From the NCBI RefSeq assembly GCF_000165425.1, contig NW_001799067.1, positions 440,867 to 504,866 of the forward strand: DNA of 64,000 nt, written 5' to 3'. The notes beneath the pieces are model-generated. The model was not told the DNA's origin. It saw nothing but the letters and a program-made list of their open reading frames with translations, and searched no databases. Position numbers and translations under genes: made by a program. The stretch's first letter is position 1, and each line of letters opens with the position of its first letter. Positions 10,942 through 24,100 of the stretch are shown in pieces. The DNA is from Paramecium tetraurelia. Taxonomy: Eukaryota; Ciliophora; Oligohymenophorea; Peniculida; Parameciidae.

Positions 10942-13798
10942 TCATTTTCGCTTTATTGCTATTTCCAATTGCATATAATTGATTTCTTCTTCGCTCATAG
11001 GTCTTAAATTTTCAAGTAATAATTTCAGGTTCCTACTTACTTCACCTTATTCAGGTTTTATTAAGTATGAAATTATGGCTTGACTGACTAATTTTACTTT
11101 CTAAACTGGTTTATCCTTTCCCCAACTTTGTTGTAATGTTTAATAAATTAACTCCTCTAGTTCATTGGGATTCACTTATTTTTACAAAACCAAAGTTAAT
11201 ATCTATACTACTTAAAACACAATCGCAGGATTGATATCACTAATGGACATAAACAGAGTCTTAATAATCTTGACCACCAATGGATTGAAGTATTCTTAAC
11301 TATTCTCTACACACTAAAATAAAATTCTAACATATTAAATTTATATGATACTTAAAAAAATAGAGAATTTCTCTTTGCATTTCATATGAATTAAGTGTTA
11401 AAAATGCATCGCAGATCACATCAATTATTTTTTACAAGTATGGTGATTCAAATAGCACAGATTGACAACATCTTATACATTCTTTGACATATTCAACATA
11501 GACCTTCATTAGATCTGGATCTTTCCAACATTTGAACTATTCTATACAAAATAAATGAATTTAATAATCATTTACTTTGGCCCACTGAGCAACAAATTAA
11601 TGATCAGCAGATCTACCAATAGCTTAAGTTATTAACTATAGCCAATTATGTTTTTATATTGGATCAGAATGAAATACTTAATAGGAAATTTACAACAGAT
11701 GAATGACCTATTATTGATTTTAGTAGTTTGACACCTTCAGTATAATTCGAATTAATTTGAAAAATTCATCATATAAAGAACAACTTTATTACCCTTACAA
11801 GACAACAATCAATGGTTCAAATATTGATTGACACAATAGATCTAATAATTACTTTATTTAATCGTTCTCTCTGGCATTCAAATTCATCCATTAAAGTATG
11901 GTGATGACTAAAGTGTTATTGTAGTTGAATTCCTTCTCAGTTACTTAAGGATTCTTAACTTGTTAAAATTGATGATTTGCAAAATTGAATAACTAAAATT
12001 ACTCCAATTTTTACTTATATTAAACACTCTGTGCTGCCTTATGTAAACAATCTGTAACACAACTTTATTATTCCCTCAATGTAGTTACTCACTTGGGATT
12101 AATTGATGAACTCACTAAAATGCAACTCTAAGAATTTGACACTCTCAGTAATCAATTAAACATTATTCAAAGTACTTAGATTGCAAATCTATTCAAATGC
12201 TCTAAAATCATATATTAATATATAAATACACTCCTGCCAAAGGTCCCAATAATGGATGGAGCATGTATTTGAAGAAGTATTAAGTAATTTGAAGCAAAAT
12301 CTCACTATTCAATTACAATTGATTGGTGAACTCACTAAACATTTATAAGGATGTTTTAACGATGATGTCAAAGTTTTGATGAACTGGTAATGACAAAATA
12401 AATTGAACTATTTGTAATATGAGTTGATTGTTGATTTAGATATCAGCCTCATCTATGATTGAGCATAATGAAAACAATGCTGACTCACTTTGAATTATTT
12501 ACATTTAGGAATCAGGGCTTGAAATAACTAAATTAGTTAACACAATCTGAAAGTATTAGTCTGATTGCATATTCATTTCAGCACTTTTATAGATGCTGTA
12601 AAAGATATCCTTAGAATGTTCTCTGAAATCAGAAGTCGATATGAAATGTTAGCCTCCCTCATAATACTTAACATTATAATCGGCATCTTCCTCTTCAGGC
12701 TCTCCTAATAGAAACTCCTTTGTCAATTTGATTGTTTTCATTCTACATTTATCAATCATTGTTTATAATATGTTCAAACCGAACCCTTATAATTTATTAT
12801 ACTCTCTCATCTAGCTCCAAAATTCGAATGTTTAAAATGCAATCTTCCTTGATGGATTACTCACAATATTACCCATCAAATTAAACACTGCTTGTTCATA
12901 TGTTGAGTTGAAAACTATGGCATAGAAATCACATATAAATTTAGTTACAAAGGAGGCATACCCCTTTGACAATTGAGGACTGTAGATTTTAATGATGAAT
13001 TCAAGAATCAAATTTAAATTTTATAACACTCCAGCTTCAATCGAATTTACATTCTATTATCTATTGTACTATGAGAAGATGACACCTTCATTTAATAAGG
13101 CAAATAATTTATCACTATATTCGGTAGCATTTGTTGAAAGTGTTTGATGTAATAAACTTAATATTTATTGAGTTAATTTGAGGTCTTTGAATATATTATA
13201 TGAGAATTGCACCCAACATTCAATACAATACACGGTTTAGTTAAATACACTCAAGTCTTACACCCAGAGCAAATTCAGAAATATCTCAGACAATGTGTTT
13301 TCTTAAGTTATGAATTCCTATTACAATCTTAACTATTCACTTTTCTTATACCATTCCTTGCCCTATATTGCAATCTATGTTAAAATTTCAATTCCTATTG
13401 TCATTTTGGCTTTCATCAACACAACCAACTCTTATAATATTCTAGCTTTATTATAAATAATACCCCTCCCATAGTGATCGATTACCAACTATGATCACGG
13501 CTAAAGAAGAACAGACCTAATTCAGAGCAACGGTTGGTAAGGGTCTTGCTAATAATTCTAGGAGATATGGTTGGATTGCAATATTGCATTCTTCTTTCAA
13601 TCTTCTGTATATCATCTAACATGCAATGAATTAATATTCTTATTGTATATTCGGTTGGTCTAACAATTCTTTTGCAATTGTGAATGCCTCATTGCTTTGT
13701 TGTAGTTTGAGAATGTATTGATTTGCTTGATGACTAATGGTTTTATCAGCATTAGCTAGGTTTTAATATTGTCGAATAAATTCCTCCGTACTAAACAT
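10942..13798 (-). CDS. Importin-beta superfamily nuclear transport receptor, transportin-3/importin-13 type
   Basis: The start ATG at 13796-13798 begins MFSTEEFIRQYQNLANADK. The product is about 930 residues, the size of transportin-3 and importin-13. The N-terminal segment follows the family plan: a short helix pair, ILKLQQSNEAFTIAKELL, then FIACQMIYRRLKEEC and LPTVALNQVCSSLAVIIVG. The rest is a succession of amphipathic helix pairs rich in Leu, Ile and Asn, as in HEAT repeats, ending with EINYMQLEIAIKRK. Such receptors carry cargo through nuclear pores under Ran control. The exact orthology within the TNPO3/IPO13/Mtr10 group is inferred from N-terminal pattern and length. Several short introns interrupt it. 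Confidence 0.72.
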
Positions 13799-14435
13799 TT
13801 TAGTTAATTAATAATTAAAATTAATCAATTTTTTTACACATTTTTATCCTACAATTTTTAATGACCATTAAAAATGGATTCCTCGTAGTGCTCTCAACCT
13901 AAGATAATTTTGAAAGCACATATAATTATAAAATTGATTTCTAAACCATGCTTAGAAAGCATTGAGGAGTTTTGATTTTTAAATTAAAATGCCCATCGAT
14001 GTGTTTGAGTGAAGTAAATATAAAATGTTAACAATATCATTAATTTATTAAATTGATTTTTTTCTGTAATTAAAGCATCTATAAATTAATTTCTTGATTA
14101 AAATTATAAACTTATTAAAATATCTATCGAAAAACCACATCGTTTACTTTTGTCAATTTTGAAGGTAAGTTTGATTTCCTTTGTAAGTTCTCTCTACGAA
14201 TGAGGCTGATTTGTAAATATATATCGTAATAATTTCTTATTTAACTTTCCAAGAATTATATATAACTGGCAAGAATCAAATATTTAATTTATTAGCCAAC
14301 CCTTTCAAAAATTTTCTTTTCCCAATCTAAATTACATTTGAGCTTTCTTAATTCTTACTTTATGTTTATCTTTGATGTAAATTTCAGAATATATACTATA
14401 TAAGGAGCATATTTTAAATATAAAAAAGATTTAAT
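13799..14435. other. Intergenic between divergent genes; small hairpin at its left end
   Basis: About 640 bp without a convincing gene. At about 13854-13873 there is a perfect inverted repeat, TTTTTAATG-AC-CATTAAAAA, close to the start of the transport receptor. A second imperfect stem, GCTTAGAAAGC, lies near 13950. Otherwise AT-rich. It must hold the promoters of both flanking genes. Confidence 0.5.
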
Positions 14436-14861
14436 ATGGGGAATGCTTGTTATAATCAACCCTAAAATGCCACTTAAATGCATACTTAGGAGGAAGAAAG
14501 CCTTGTAAAAGAAGGAAATTTAATAGTTATTCAAAACATGTGTCCAATTATTAAAAAACATGAATACTAACTTGAAAATTTGAATGAGGGAATTGGAGTA
14601 GGCACAATTACTGCTATCATCATTAAACCTAAAGATTAGAGTTAAGTAGTAGAAATTTTAAGGGGGATAAAAAACACAAACACAGAAATCCGATATAATA
14701 ATCGATAGGATTACAATTTTGGTACTCCGTCTTCAAAAAACGATTCAAAAAGAAGCACTATGGGAAAATGTAATAGTGAAAGACACGTTCATTTTTAGGT
14801 TCCCTAAATGTAGATAGTAAAGCATGAACATAAACAATTGAAGTATTCTGTCAAGAAATGA
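14436..14861 (+). CDS. Small protein with MGNAC N-terminus
   Basis: Uninterrupted frame of 141 residues from ATG 14436 to TGA 14859-14861. The start MGNACYNQP suits N-myristoylation with a neighbouring Cys. The middle contains a short beta-like segment, GVGTITAIIIK, and the C-terminal half is Ser/Asn/Lys rich and probably unstructured. No family recognised. Nine or more in-frame TAA/TAG codons support use of the ciliate code. Intergenic DNA separates it from both neighbours. Confidence 0.65.
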
Positions 14862-15047
14862 ATAATTAAGCTTTATATATATATAAATATTTAATTGGCA
14901 TAGACAATCTGGAGTGAAAAATATTAAATATTTTGTGCATCCTAAAAGTATTGTTCAGTGTATGTTTGATTTTGCTTTTGCTTTTTAGGGTAAGTTGTTG
15001 AGGTATGAATTAAAATATATTATTATATTGCAATAAGTATTATGTAA

Positions 15048-15846
15048 ATGTATTAAGATTTATTTAAATTAATTTCAAATCATGGATTAACCTTAGAAGG
15101 AAGCTCTCTGTATTCATGTGCATTATTCATAGAGTGGGATCAAATTTAAGATGAGGAATCCCAGCCCCAATAGCCTGAGTAAAAACATTACACAAGCAAC
15201 AAGCCGAAACCCAAAATGCAATCCAGAGGGGAGATTGAGAGATTAATTGATGAATGTCCTGATGAGGAAATCCTACTCAACATTGTGAAATGCCATTTCG
15301 ATGCAACCCTTGAGGAAGTGAAACTAGCATTTCCAAATTTCGAATTCCTCAAAGTTGAAAATTACAATCCAGGCAGTTTTAGTTTGCTCTTCAAGAATAA
15401 GGAATAGGCCAAAGAATTCCTGTTCACAACCAAGGAAACTGTATAAACTCATCTTCTATCATCAGAAAATTAAAGACAGAGGCTTCTGGATCAAATTCCC
15501 CCCTAGGTTTTAGAAGTCCTCCTAGAAATTACCTGATAATCTCAATAAGCAAAATCCCTTGCCCCAAACAGGCACCAAATTTGTAGATGCCCCATAGAAG
15601 AATAGGGATCAATATAACAGAAAAGGTATGTTTGATTTAAAATTGTAGAGCATGATGGAAAGCAATTCAATAGAAGTGATGGATAGAAGAATTACAAAAA
15701 GAAAGACGACGAGGATGATGTAATAGTTTTATGAATAAAATAAGGGTTGGGAAACAGTTATGCCTCACAGAATGCCAAAACCATACAAGCCATACAGAAA
15801 GCCATAATAATAGTAATAATAATAGCAGGGTGTTAAGAAAAATTGA
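15048..15846 (+). CDS. Predicted RRM-like protein with acidic and polyglutamine tail
   Basis: Three introns (15441..15465, 15626..15648, 15720..15744) give 241 residues. The central part, about residues 60-140, has the beta-alpha-beta look of an RNA-recognition-type fold (EEILLNIVKCHFDATLEEV, then FEFLKVENYNPGSFSLLF and AKEFLF), then KIKDRGFWIKFPPRF. The tail carries KKKDDEDDGWETV, a basic Pro/Tyr segment (MPKPYKPYRKP), and eight consecutive Gln of which seven are written TAA/TAG. The pattern suggests an RNA-associated protein; this is inference and no precise family is claimed. The preceding 5' reading starts MYQDLFKLISNHG at 15048. It lies immediately upstream of XRN1 on the same strand, 43 bp apart. 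Confidence 0.6.
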
Positions 15847-15889
15847 GAAAATATATATCTTTTAACAAGTAAATTTATTAAAATAATTA

Positions 15890-18800
15890 ATGGGAGTACC
15901 CAATTTCTATTCTTGGTTATCTAAACGATATCCAATGTGCAAATACCCTTTCACCAAACATCATGGGCATTAAATAGATTTCCTCTATCTTGACATGAAT
16001 TAAGTCATCTATAAGTGCGCAACCAATTAAACCATTTTAAAGGACTATATGATAGAAAAGAGTATCGAATCCCTTTGGACATCCATCTTAAATTACATTG
16101 ACACCATAATTAATTTAGTGGATCCACAATTAGTCATTTATTTGACTTTTGATGGAGTTGCACCAAGAGCAAAGGCTAATTAATAAAGATAGCGCCGATT
16201 CGCATCTTCAAAAGGGGATGCCAAAATCAAATAATTGCTCAAGTAGTTGGATTTGGAGTAATAAAACCACACCTTTAAAAATAATTAGATAACTGCAGGT
16301 ACAGAATTTATGTATGAATTAAATGAACAAGTCAAATTTTTTATCAATCGTAAATTCAAAGAAGATGAAAAATACGCTAACTTATAAGTCATCTTCTCAG
16401 GCAGTGATGTTCCTGGAGAAGGTGAACACAAGATACTAGAATTCATGAGAGGAATCAAAAACCAATAAAATTTCAACCCAGATTGGACTCATTGCATTTA
16501 TAGTGCTGATGCAGATCTAATTATGCTTGGATTAGGAATACATCTCAAATATGTGTCTATCATAAGAGAACAAAGCAATATGGATTAAATCAAAACCTAA
16601 ATAGCTTGCAAGAGAAGCATTGAAACTGTTAAATTTGAGTTGATTAACCTATAAATCGTTAAAGAATATTTGGACTTAGAATACAAGACCATCCAAATGA
16701 AGATTCCTTACAACATAGATAGGGTAATAGATGATTTTCTTTTACTGTTCTTTTTAATTGGAAATGACTTCTTACCACGTGTCTATTGCTTCGATATTAA
16801 GTAGGGTACTGTGGAATTGTTAATCGATACCTTTAAATCATTCCTAGAACAATGTGATGAATACGTGACTCAAGATGGATGGATAAATTGGAAATCAATG
16901 TCATTATTAGTTTAAGTGCTGTCTAAATTTGAAATCAAGGCCATTGAAAAAAGAGTCGAAGAATTGAAAAAATAAATCAAGGATACTGATAATCCAGAAT
17001 ACTAAGATTATAAAATTCAATGGGAAAGTGAATTGAAGATCCTCGATGCCTTAAACATCCAATTTTCTAATAATAACTCAGTTGTGGCTAGGAAATTGTT
17101 TTATGAAAGCAAATGCTAAATCGATATAGACACTGAAGAAGGTAAGAAAGAATTAGATAAGATAATTCTAAAATATTTGGAAGGATTTTAATTTGTTTTG
17201 AGTTATTATTATCATGGAGTGCCTTCTTGGGAATGGTATTATAGCTATTATTATTCACCAATGTGTTTCGATTTATGTGTATATTTGAGTAAGAATTAAA
17301 TAGAAAAAATGTAATTATTACCTTATTATTATATTTAGATAATTTGGATAAAGCAAACCTTATGATCCATTTCAGTAATTGCTCCTTATCTTACCTCCTC
17401 ACAATGCTAATTTACTGCCTGCTCCTTTTAGAGGACTTTATGATTTGGAATCCCCATTAAGGAAACCATTTGATTATTACCCTGATGAATACGAGATAGA
17501 TCCATTTGGAGCAATATGGGAACATCAATTTATATGCAAGGTTCCATTTATGAATTCTGATTTGTTGATTTCAGAATATAAGAAAATAGATCAAAGTCAA
17601 TTGAATGAATTAGAGAGAGAAAGAAGCAAATTTGGTCATGCATATCTGTTTGTCCAAACTAAAATCAAAGGAGATTCCATTTAATCTAAATTACCAAAAA
17701 TATTTAAGAACAAAAAGTATAGAACAGAATAAATTTAATTAAATGGAAATATACATTAGGATGCTTAAGAAGTCTTATCAAGAATTAAAAATTAAAAGGT
17801 TAAACAGAATGAATTACCTATTCTACCTTCTTTACATGTTCTAAAGATTAATAAAACATGGTTATAAAATAAAAAAGATAAACACAAAAATCAAAGAGTA
17901 TTAAAGGTTGAGTTGGCTTCAAAGAATTTAGATTTCTTAGATAAGATTGAAAGTGCCAGTGATCAAACTTAAACATTCGATTGTTATTGCGGATATCCAT
18001 AAAATTATTATGGAGAAGTGGCTTTGGTAGTTAGTAAGAAATCATTTTTGTTCCTTAAAAACTATTAGCTTAAAAATATGCAAATACTGTCTGAATTCAG
18101 AGATGACATTTTAGATGAAGTCAAAAATGACATTTATGATCATTTGAAATATACAATGTAAACTAGATTAGAGAATTAGGGGATATTTTTAGAGTCAATT
18201 AATGCCATTGCAGTTGTTTATTTTTATAAGGAGATCATAAGAAATCCAGATAGAACATTAGGTTATAATATGTTGAACGTTAGAGAGGAAGTGATGCCAT
18301 TAGAATGGATTTCAGATCAGAAGATTGTTGAATTGGTGGATTACAGATTAGAGAATCAAATTGATTTAATAAATTAAAAAGTCATTGTAGTTAATAATGA
18401 TAAGAATTAAATCTGTGGGTCGATTGGCTGTGTTGAAAAGAAGATTAATTAAGATTAGTATATCGTCAAGATTCTTAGATAACCAATTTTACAAACAGAC
18501 AATAATAAAATCAAAGTGTAAAAGTTTTTCGATATTGGATTTGTGTCTGAAAAATTAAATATACCTCCAGAAATAATTCATTATATTTTAGGATGCATTA
18601 AAATCTTCATTGGGGATAAGAAAAAGTAAACTGACATTATAGTTTAATAAATTGATATTGGTTTTAATGCAGTACACAAAGGTAAAAACTAATTAGTACC
18701 TGAATTACTGAGAATAAATGAAGCTCAATTTGATTCAGAAGGATATGAAAAATTCAAACAGTTCGAAAAAGCTTAGCTTTCCGAAACCTTAGTAACAGAT

Positions 18801-19566
18801 TTGGAAGAGTATGCTAAAAGGTTGCCAGAATTGATTAAGTTTCTAAAATCTGTTGTATGGTTATTTGATATATATTTAAGGGTAAAGAGAAGTTAAGGTC
18901 TCTACAGTAGATTAAAATTACAGACATTTTCAAAGATGATGTTCAAGCCGGTATTAATACTATTTTGAAGCATTACACTTGGCTTCTTATGCTCCCAACT
19001 TCACAATATACTTTATGTAATGTTGCGTCATCAACATATTCGAGTCAAACCATTAAAGCTTTAGAGGAATCAAAGTAGTCCTAAAAGGTTCAGAGGACTT
19101 TGTTTACTCATAAATTTTGGTTATTAAATCAAGAAAAGTTTTATGTTCCCCCACTGATGACTGAACATCCCAAAATCCATAAATTAGGGGATAGAGTAGT
19201 AGCATTAAATGTAAAATCTTAGTTAATAAATAGAATAATTATACAAATTTCGGTGCTTATGGAGTTGTAGTTGGCGTAATAGATAATGGAGAAATAATGA
19301 TTGAAGTTCTATGGGATAAACCTCGTTTTGGATAAACAGATTTAGGAGGAAGATGCTCTCCTTTGAGAGGATCATTGGTTCGCTTTTTAGATATTTTTAA
19401 CATTACACAATAATGGCAAGAATAATTAAACACATATAGTGGAGGTGCCAAAGGTCATTAAGTTGAGAGTTGGACTTATAAGTAAAAAGTATTTGTACCT
19501 TCTCATGAAAAACCTGATTATAAAAAAAAGAAATAACATCAACCAAAATAAGGGTAGACCTAATGA
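15890..19566 (+). CDS. XRN1: 5'-3' exoribonuclease XRN1
   Basis: Cytoplasmic exonuclease that degrades decapped mRNA. Three introns (28, 26 and 23 nt) give 1199 residues. It starts MGVPNFYSWLSKRYP, the conserved XRN N-terminus. Acidic active-site motifs are present: FDGVAPRAK, FSGSDVPGEGEHKI, YSADADLIMLG and FFLIGNDFLPR. The second conserved block, YYYHGVPSWEWYY, is followed by LPPHNANLLP, then the long C-terminal part with SH3-like segments (GDRVVALN and NFGAYGVVVGVID). Length and ending match XRN1 better than the nuclear XRN2/Rat1. TGA is at 19564-19566. The C-terminus ends in a short K/Q-rich tail. Confidence 0.95.
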
Positions 19567-19794
19567 ATAAATACAAAATTAAAGAAATATTCTATTATTT
19601 TCTAGTTTCAATGGTTCATTCAATAAAGACCATAAACAATTATTAAATTAAAATATTATATATTGATAAAAATAAAATATTTCTTTTATAAATTATGAAA
19701 ATGAAGTGATTGATAATAAATTCTTATGCAACAAACTTATATAAATTTTCATGCTTATTAGGTGAGGGTTTGTAGTTCAACTACTTTATTGGCT

Positions 19795-20935
19795 TCAGAC
19801 TATCCTTTCTATAGTAATTTCTAGGTTTTGTTCTCTTATTGATTCAGATACTTAATTATCAATATTGAGCATAAGCTTTACACTCCAATTCCACAAAGTT
19901 GTCCAAATGATGGGATTTATACTTTATATTAATATACATTTTATACATCCGAAAAGAAACTTAAAGAATATGTAGAAGGGAAAACACCAACCCAATTATG
20001 CTAAAATGATAGTTGCAGTCTCAATTGCAAATGTCCTTATCATTATTGGAAGGCCCACTATCAGGAGAACTCCTACAATCGCAAAAAATATCCACTCCAT
20101 CAAACCTGGTTATAAAAGACTATTGATTATTTCAATCGTAATACCCTTCAATTGGGAAGAATAACGGAACGAAAATCACCGTCATCAATCCTATAACATG
20201 AGTGATTGTAAAAAGATTTTCACTATCCACTTTCTTAAAGCAATCTGCTGAGTAGCATAAGAACAATCCTCCTACAATAGAATATATTATTCCATTAAGT
20301 TATAAGGCCTCTGGATTAGAAGCCAATTTTTAAAGGGTCTCTGTAGAGAATGCAGCCCCAATAAATATGCCACAAAGAGGTAAGAGAAGTTCTTTTCTTA
20401 ATTCCTATTTATATCTAAGGTTTTCGTAAACGTAATTCAAAGGCCACACACTTACAAAGAAGAATACGGAGACAAATCTATCATTCTATTTCAAAGAACA
20501 GATCAAAAGTACTAAAGCAATGATTAAAGAGAGTGCTTAAAATATTTTGAATTATTCTTACATGCATGTTTCACTTTCCAATTTAAACCATTTTCTTATA
20601 TGTATGGAAGAATGTTGCTTTGACTAATCATTTTAAAATTTGCACAAAACATGAGCAATACAGAAATAAATATTAGCTCTAAGTTTGGTAATGTACTTAA
20701 AATAAATTAAAAATACAAGCTACCTAAAATGTTTATCTCTCATTGTCAATATGAATGTAAGAACAGCTGATACTATAATTACATATAAACAGCCTGCTAT
20801 TTTGTAATATTTATATTCAAAGTTTTCAATAGCATCAAAAATTAGCAATAAAACTCTTGAAGATTAACTAGACTCTGTGTTTTCATTTTCATTGTTGAGT
20901 TAGTTTAACTTTTAAGTTAACTCCTGATTATCCAT
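19795..20935 (-). CDS. Polytopic membrane protein, family not recognised
   Basis: Introns of 28, 26 and 25 nt give 353 residues. A Q/N/E-rich N-terminus of about 25 residues precedes roughly eight to nine hydrophobic spans, such as GCLYVIIVSAVLTFILTM, SLIIALVLLICSL, FVSVFFFVSVWPLNYV, GIIYSIVGGLFLCYSADC, VIGLMTVIFVPLFF and WIFFAIVGVLLIVGLPI. The C-terminal 30 residues are polar. The number of spans and short loops recall DMT/EamA-type transporters, but no signature is decisive. Start ATG 20933-20935, stop 19795-19797. Confidence 0.72.
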
Positions 20936-21100
20936 AATTTAGGAAATTAAAAATTTTAATTTATTTATGAAATAGCATAAGCCTTAATAAAGGAGAATTC
21001 ATTATATAAATGATTTCGTAATTCTATTGAAAATTATTGATTAAATACGATCAGACTATTAATAATATTATAAAAACTTAATAATAATTTAAATTGATTA

Positions 21101-24100
21101 TCAATATTTTCTAGGTCTTCTTTTTGTAGTCTTTCTCCTTGACTTTTTTGGCTATTATGCCTCTTCCTCGGGTTCTTCAACTACCTCTTCCTATAACTTA
21201 GTTTCAGCTCGTTCCTCTACCTCCTCAAAGATACCCAATTCATCAAACAACTTAAACATACTTTGTGAGTCTCCTAATTCAAAATCTAACAATTCATCAA
21301 TCAGTTCCAATTCTTATTTGTACTTATTCTCCTTGCCAACACTCTACCTTTTGTCTTACTCACTATCTGATAGATCACTATCCTGAATTTAGAGATTCAT
21401 CTCACTTGAATTCACATATTAATTAAATTTATTTATATGTTGAGGACATATTTCAAAACATAGGATCTCTTTTTCTATTTTCTTACTTAACCTTTTCTAG
21501 GATTTTCGTTTAATTACTTTCATTTGATAAATCTATCTCAAAGTCCGACTACTCTCACCAAAAATCTATTCTGGTTTAACTACAAGTTAATATGCATAAA
21601 ATAGTTTTAGAAGTATAGCTTTGATAATCTGATAATCTTTTTCAACGCTCAATTGTTACAGCTTTTTCTCTATTCTACTTAAGAAATCATCAAATCTGTT
21701 CAGCAAAGCCTTTAAAATTAGTTTAATCTCTTGCTTTGATAAGTATTATAAGTGTATTATTTAATATAAAATAAATTGAGCTTGATTAAAGTATGTTCTG
21801 CTATCAATCTTATTCAAAAAATATGATTCATCCAAATATAACAAAAAGTCACTAAACTTTTGAGCACATACATCATAGTAAATTGAATGACATAACACTT
21901 AATTATTAGAAATTGTATAATTCTTTAACAAATTGTCCAAACCTGTAAAATAGGGTTTAAGTGAAGCGTAATTCTGTATCATCAGTTTAATTCCCTTTGG
22001 AAATTGTAATAACATATGTTCAGGTCTAACTTCAATACACTTTTTCAAGATAGGTTCAGCGATGTCAGCATCATTCATTAATGCTACTATCAAATAATCT
22101 CCAAATTAAAGGGCAATAGAGAGTTAATTATCAAATAGCAATTCTATCAATTTTAAAACTAAGACCCTTATGTTTTTGTTTGGATGTAAAATATGCTACT
22201 AGAATACTACGTTAAATATGTCCTTAATCATAAATGCCAGCTAGCTTTTATCGACTATTTGACTAAATTATTATTTCTGTGCTTAGCTATTTGCCTCTAA
22301 AATTGATTCATAAAAAATTTAATAGATTGCAATTATGATAGGTTCTTAAAATGTATTTTCTTTTAAGTTTTCTTTCAAAAATTCACTGCTTTCAAACATT
22401 AATTAAGGCAGTTTCTCCCACATCTTAGATAAGGTGAAAATAATCTCCTCCTAAGCAGCCTTTTCTTTAGAAAATTCAAGCAAACTATTGTATAAGGTCT
22501 ACATTGACTCTAAGAAGGATTCTATATCTTTAGTAGTTTTCGTGATAAAATATTCAAAATATTCAAATATTTAACAAAATCCAATTAAACCAAATTAAAA
22601 GCTTACAGGATTCTCTTCAGCTTTTACTAAAATTAATTTCATTACTATTTCAAATTTTGAATAAATATTCTCATATTTTTTTGTATACCTCAAATCCAAT
22701 AACGTTGAAAGAGTAAAAATTGTTTTAACAAAAGGTGTTTTCGGATGAATTTTATATATTATCTTTTCTATAAAAATAATTAAGTAATCAAGTTAATTAG
22801 TTAACTTCTTAGTTAACTAAAAAGGAATTTTATCATAATTTCTTCTACCAGTAGAATTGAGATCTTCAAGACAAAAGACTAAAATCTTAAACAATCCATT
22901 TAGAATATTGACAAAAGGAGTATCGAGAAATTCTTCCTATTTATTCAAAAAATAGGATGTAATTTGCATTATATTATCAATTTATTTAATGAAGGTTTAT
23001 TATTAAGCCTAGTTCTTTTAATTAATTATGATTTATATCAGTTTTAACACGTTTTCTATTTGGTTAATTTATTACTTAGTTTCCTTAACATCAATACAAC
23101 TATTCGAAAGTTGAATTAGTCTCAATATAAAAGAATGCAAAATGCCCTATTTATCAATGATCTTATTGTTGTCAGACAATTTATCAATTAAACTTTATAT
23201 ACGATCGTAGTCTATTTTATAATTATTAGTCTCAATAGTTAATTCTAACAATTTATCTGCAATTTCCTAATCTCTATTTTTTGCATCTGTGGCTAAAAGT
23301 AAGAGAATCAACTAGGCTGATATTTCTCCAATTTCTCCTTTTTCTTCCAATCTTTTGGAGACTTCTTCGAAAAATCTGATTTGATCATTTGATTACAATT
23401 CCTTAAATAAGTCAATAAATTCTAAACAATATTTTATAGTCTTGTTCCTAACAAATATTTCAATGTCTTGCATTCTATTAATAATAATATCTAGGCATGT
23501 TATTTTACATTCCTTCCATAACTTCAACAATGTTTGCACTATCATGGCTCTAATTTGCTTAGATATGTCCTGTGCCCTCAATTTTATCCTTTCGATTATA
23601 TTCTAAGTATTAAATAAACTGAATTCTAGTATTTAAAATAACAATTACAATAATTTTTTGGAATTTGCATTTTAACTACTTTAAGGCAATAATTTTCAAA
23701 TTAATGAAGCACCTTTGCTCTAACCTAAATAGAATTGTCTTCAAAAAAAGCTAATAAGATCAATTCAATATTTTAATATGTTTAAAATAACTACTAGAAT
23801 AATAGACTCATATATGAGAAGTACCATAAATACATGTGTATATCTGATAATCTGCTATAATCAATGCACATTTATTCGAGAGACTATGCAATTTCATCTA
23901 ATTTTTAAATGCTAATGGATTTTGATTTTTTATTTTATTTCCCACTATTTACACTTTGAGTGATAAGATAATTTTCATAGTAGAGTTTCATCCAATTGCA
24001 CTTTGTTTTGCATGCATGACCATATGTGATAGTTGGCAAATACACTTAATCTTCATAATTATTGCTTAATTGTAATTGGGTACAAAAACATCCTTTGCAG

